Source: Myoxocephalus aenaeus (taxonomy: Eukaryota; Chordata; Actinopteri; Perciformes; Cottidae). From it: DNA of 64,000 nt. The stretch spans positions 8,007,501 through 8,071,500 of the forward strand of contig JBAMJR010000031.1 in NCBI GenBank assembly GCA_038501785.1, in the 5' to 3' direction. The notes beneath the pieces are model-generated. The model was not told the DNA's origin and searched no databases. It saw only the letters and a list, made by a program, of their open reading frames with translations. Shown piece after piece: positions 62,491 through 64,000 of this stretch. The position numbers and the translations under genes were made by a program. The stretch's first letter is position 1, and each line of letters begins with the position of its first letter.

Positions 62491-64000
62491 CTGTGCAGAG
62501 GAAACACAAGAGTCACAATCTCACGAAGACATCCATGAACTGCTGAACTGTTTGTAACCAGCCTGCCAACGAGTTCATTCAAGGAATTCCAGTAAAAAAA
62601 AAAAAAGAATCCCAGCATGGTTGTTTTTTTTAGCAGAGCCAGGAACCCAAATTAAAACACTGACTGCAGTCCCCACCCTCTCCAGGAAAACACGCTCCTT
62701 GATCCACCCTCATGAGAACTCGCCTTGTCCGTGGCACGACTACTACAACAACAATTAGACAAGAAGCACAGCAGTCGGGGCAACACTTCCATTTTAATTC
62801 AGAAAGTTACACCGTGTGGGTCCAACCGAGTGTTTGCAGTAAATCACTTTCTGGCTGGCTAGAGATGTGTGACCGTGATGACACAACTTGTGTGTGTGTG
62901 TGGTGTGTGAGTGGACTGAAAATAGGCTTGCAGATGTTGGGCCTACAGTAGCTCCAGAACTGCAAAAACTAATAATAATGATATGAATCTCCAGAGCAGC
63001 TGGTAGTCCAATGAGGGGAAATTTAAATATTCTCTTTCTGGTCTGCCAAAGGTAAAAAGAGGTCTCATGGGAATACGTTGTCCACAAGACTCTAAATATG
63101 TTGCTGTGCCTTTGTCATATTTATTGATTCTCGTGTAAAGTATGGTATGTATTGGTTCAAATGATCAAACATTGCATGTGAGGGCATCTTTCTCAGGTTC
63201 ATCTCAACTTGACCATCGTCATTCCTCCACTATTACAGCTCACCAGCACACACATGGAGGCACAGTCTGATGATTTATCATGCCTAAAACTCTGGATACC
63301 AAAATATTAGGTTCTTGGGCTGCAACTTATCTTAATTTTCATAATCAATAAATCTGTCGATTATTTTGTCAATCATTCAATTAAGTGTTTGGTCTATAAA
63401 ATGTCAAAAAAAGAAGAAAATCTTGCTAAACACAATAAAGTTGTCTCATTTTATAAGTTGAGACAGGTATACGTTTGGCATTTTGACTTAAAGAAACCCT
63501 TTAATGATAAATTATCAAAACATTTGCAGAATCATTTTCTATCATTGAGTAATTGATCATTTTGAATAAAACAATTTCAGTTATTAGGGGTAGGATGTAT
63601 ATATATGTATGAATAATCAATACCTCCCTAATAAGCTCCAACAAACCAGTGTCACAAACTCAGACACATTCCTGGAGAAATCCTACAAATATTACTGTAG
63701 TCATTTTCATGGGATTAATGCAGAGCGTTTGTTTGAACAGTGCAGAACACCAGATGGGATACATACTGTACTCAACTAACTGTACGAACCAGATCTGCTT
63801 TTGTACTGACCCATGACCTCTGAGTGTCCTCTCTGGAGCCATAAGGGGACAGACAGAGCTGCACCAATCAGCAACACCGATGACTGTCACACACAGTGTG
63901 CAATGTTGTAATTGACCGTTTTGTTTGTGTGTCTCTGACCAACTGAATCAAACGGCACCTCAACCACTACGCCGACACCTCTCACGTTACACAGGGGAGG
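62491..64000 (-). other. rflna: rflna intron, no upstream exon seen
   Basis: 1.5 kb with one fish repeat copy (63317-63580). The expected first coding exon of refilin A is not present, so it lies beyond the right edge. Confidence 0.6.
63317..63580 (+). repeat. dispersed fish repeat, copy 2
   Basis: Begins GGGCTGCAACTTATCTTAAT, contains 'gtttggtctataaaatgtc' and 'gtttggcattttgact', and ends 'aaaacaatttcag'. It is an internally shortened member of the same family as 3868-4046. Confidence 0.65.

Overview
The window is teleost fish genomic DNA. It carries most of one large gene on the + strand, ncor2 (nuclear receptor corepressor 2, SMRT), and the last two coding exons of rflna (refilin A) on the - strand. 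A fish is indicated by the strong match of the spliced protein to vertebrate SMRT, the SMRT-rflna tail-to-tail order known from human chromosome 12, very abundant dinucleotide repeats, and dispersed repeats typical of ray-finned fish (Tc1/mariner, hAT-like and short interspersed elements). The species cannot be read from the sequence.

Layout. Bases 1-4917 hold no recognised exon and are read as intron upstream of the first ncor2 exon seen; the first ~140 codons of a SMRT protein must lie left of the window. From 4918 to 55456 I place 43 coding exons, all GT-AG. Their phases agree at every junction, the sum is 6981 nt, and they encode 2326 residues plus a stop. In order they encode the GPS2/TBL1-binding coiled-coil region, the HDAC3-activating SANT1 domain (DAD), a 29-residue glutamine run, the histone-binding SANT2 domain, the disordered repression regions with repeated GSI-x-x-G-x-P motifs and the BCL6-binding segment, an Arg/Glu/Asp repeat, three nuclear-receptor-binding CoRNR boxes, and the SPEN-binding C-terminal tail. 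A 2.7 kb 3' UTR follows to an AATAAA at 58195. From about 59.2 to 62.5 kb is the 3' end of rflna; its first exon(s) lie right of the window.

Mobile DNA in the introns is varied. There is a 1.56 kb Tc1/mariner element with an intact 337-residue DD37E transposase and repeated sub-terminal motifs (40197-41757), a complete 656 bp hAT-like non-autonomous element with a perfect 8 bp target duplication (51337-51992), two decayed Tc1 pieces (7693-8157 and 37495-37770), two copies of one fish repeat (3868-4046 and 63317-63580), and several short hairpin elements.

How it works together. ncor2 encodes a scaffold that joins unliganded nuclear receptors and BCL6 to the HDAC3-TBL1-GPS2 complex. The most notable gene-level feature is a pair of in-phase 5' splice sites in exon 35 (after 47243 and after 47357) that would exclude or include a third CoRNR box, so splicing could switch receptor preference. 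I saw no wholly new gene system here; the findings are splice options, transposons and structured repeats around a well-known gene.
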